A stretch of DNA of 64,000 bases. Origin: an uncultured Sphingomonadales bacterium (GTDB taxonomy: Bacteria > Pseudomonadota > Alphaproteobacteria > Sphingomonadales > Sphingomonadaceae). How positions within the stretch are numbered: position 1 is the stretch's first letter; every line of letters starts with the position of its first letter. Positions 63,292 through 64,000 of this stretch are shown piece by piece. Under the pieces are notes generated by a model that made no database searches, was not told the origin of the DNA, and saw only the letters and a list, made by a program, of their open reading frames with translations. The stretch spans positions 1-64,000 of the forward strand of contig CAILBC010000025.1 of assembly GCA_903832325.1 (NCBI GenBank), given 5' to 3'. Both the position numbers and the translations under genes were made by a program.

Positions 63292-63999
63292 TCAATAGGG
63301 GCGATCGCCGGTGATTGTGGCGCGGTTCATCACGCGGTGGGCATCGCCATAATCGTAGACGGCATAGTGCTGGGTGGGGCGATTGTCCCAGATGGCGACA
63401 TCGCCCACGCGCCATTTCCAGCGCACGGTGAATTCGGGCCGGGTGACGTGGGTGAAAAGCATGGCGAGCAGCGGATCGGCCATGGTCTGTTCCATGCCGA
63501 CGATCCCGGTGGTGAAGCCTTCGCTGACGAAGATCGCCTTGCGCCCGGTTTCCGGATGGGTGCGGATCACCGGGTGGACCACGGGGGGATTGGCGCGCTT
63601 GGCCGCTTCGAGCCGGGCGGTTGCATCGGGATCGGCGCCGAAGCGTTCGGCGGGAAACGATTTGGCGAGATCGTGCGTGGCCGAGAGTGTGCCGAGGAAC
63701 TGTTTCAGCGTATCGGGCAGCGCGTCATAGGCGGCAGTGGCACTGGCCCAGAGCGTATCACCGCCGAGCGGTGGCACTTTGCGCGCGAGCAGGACCGCGC
63801 CGAGCGAGGGCGTTTCCGAAAAGCTGATATCGCTGTGCCACAGCGCATTGTCGCGCAGATCGTTGAGCGCGGTATCGAGCAGCATGATTTCGGGCACGCG
63901 ATCCGACCGGGGATAGATCGGGTGGATGTGCAAAGGGCCGAAGCCGGCGGCGAGATCGCGCTGCTGATCTTCGGTAAGGTCCTGATCGCGGAAAAAGAT
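63292..63999 (-). CDS. TauD/TfdA family Fe(II)/2-oxoglutarate dioxygenase, 5' end outside window
   Basis: 236 C-terminal residues are seen; the frame is open to the right edge (IFFRDQDLTEDQQRDLAAGFG, the usual TauD N-terminal third). Iron ligands are in LWHSDISF (HxD) and AHRVMNRATI (distal His), with the 2-oxoglutarate Arg just after. TauD releases sulfite from taurine; TfdA-like relatives cleave aryloxyacids or alkyl sulfates. It is some 33 kb from the sulfonate-type ABC genes and not in one operon with them. Confidence 0.9.
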   Translation of the reverse strand: MFFRDQDLTEDQQRDLAAGFGPLHIHPIYPRSDRVPEIMLLDTALNDLRDNALWHSDISFSETPSLGAVLLARKVPPLGGDTLWASATAAYDALPDTLKQFLGTLSATHDLAKSFPAERFGADPDATARLEAAKRANPPVVHPVIRTHPETGRKAIFVSEGFTTGIVGMEQTMADPLLAMLFTHVTRPEFTVRWKWRVGDVAIWDNRPTQHYAVYDYGDAHRVMNRATITGDRPY

Positions 64000-64000
64000 C

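Noticed and set aside
1..64000. CRISPR arrays, insertion sequences, transposases, prophage genes
   Set aside because: No regularly spaced repeats, transposase motifs or phage structural genes were seen in any frame.

Overview
The window is high-GC DNA (roughly two-thirds G+C by eye) with densely packed genes on both strands. GTG and TTG starts and ATGA overlaps are frequent. Gene content points to an alphaproteobacterium, most likely of the Sphingomonadales: PurS/PurQ, DUF6152 and its neighbour, bufferin genes with a SigF/NrsF pair, TonB-free heterotrophic catabolism, and many oxidoreductases. This assignment is inferred from gene families; no rRNA or phylogenetic marker was tested.

Layout. 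1-2.5 kb: two tandem paralogous membrane GAF proteins, the left one cut by the window edge. 2.5-9 kb: secreted CocE/NonD-type hydrolase, M16 lipoprotein peptidase, amidase. 9-10.3 kb: purS-purQ followed by a broken glutathione S-transferase gene. 10.3-18.2 kb: membrane PAS-GGDEF-EAL protein, glmU-glmS (UDP-GlcNAc synthesis), an iron-type alcohol dehydrogenase, phosphoglycolate phosphatase. 18.3-18.5 kb: tRNA-Gln(UUG) with a second copy of its 3' end 125 bp downstream. 18.5-27.9 kb: Tat-exported flavoprotein, class III aminotransferase, LysR regulator, DUF4260 protein, a DMSO-reductase-family molybdoenzyme coupled to a diheme cytochrome c, and a signal-peptide protein with a DUF6152 protein. 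27.9-32.5 kb: a sulfonate/taurine-type ABC transporter (tauABC-like) divergent from a thiol dioxygenase and a three-domain rhodanese, which together look like an organosulfur uptake and oxidation module. 32.7-43.1 kb: malonyl-CoA-synthetase-like ligase, DEAD-box helicase, cold-shock protein-infA, DsbA-like isomerase, SDR, DctA-type symporter, amidohydrolase, Na+/H+ antiporter.

43.2-47.5 kb is the most distinctive region: a bufferin (copper-buffering RiPP) locus. One arm (minus strand) carries a BufA1 precursor and a DoxX protein. The other arm (plus strand) carries a BufA2 precursor, the MNIO modification enzyme BufB and its partner BufC. An ECF sigma factor (SigF-like) and its membrane anti-sigma factor (NrsF-like) face this locus. 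I find the motif GTAACC-N16-CG(A/T)A at exactly the same spacing upstream of all three units (both precursors and the sigma gene). This makes a self-contained regulatory circuit visible in the DNA. An intrinsic terminator with an 11-C loop separates the BufA2 precursor from its maturation enzymes.

47.5-64 kb: a deletion scar joining the 3' ends of a DJ-1/PfpI gene and a GlxA-type AraC gene; a GAF-GGDEF-EAL protein; an astD-like dehydrogenase, LysR and HglS (DUF1338) group suggestive of lysine/2-aminoadipate catabolism; a DUF3857/transglutaminase/TPR protein with a Gly/Tyr/Arg-rich exported protein; a vanillin/benzaldehyde-type dehydrogenase. Next comes an unrecognised three-gene operon (multi-pass membrane protein, 1078-aa P-loop ATPase with two membrane helices between its Walker motifs, 67-aa protein). 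The window ends with a TauD/TfdA dioxygenase cut by the right edge. The bufferin locus and the P-loop ATPase operon are the two places I would examine first.
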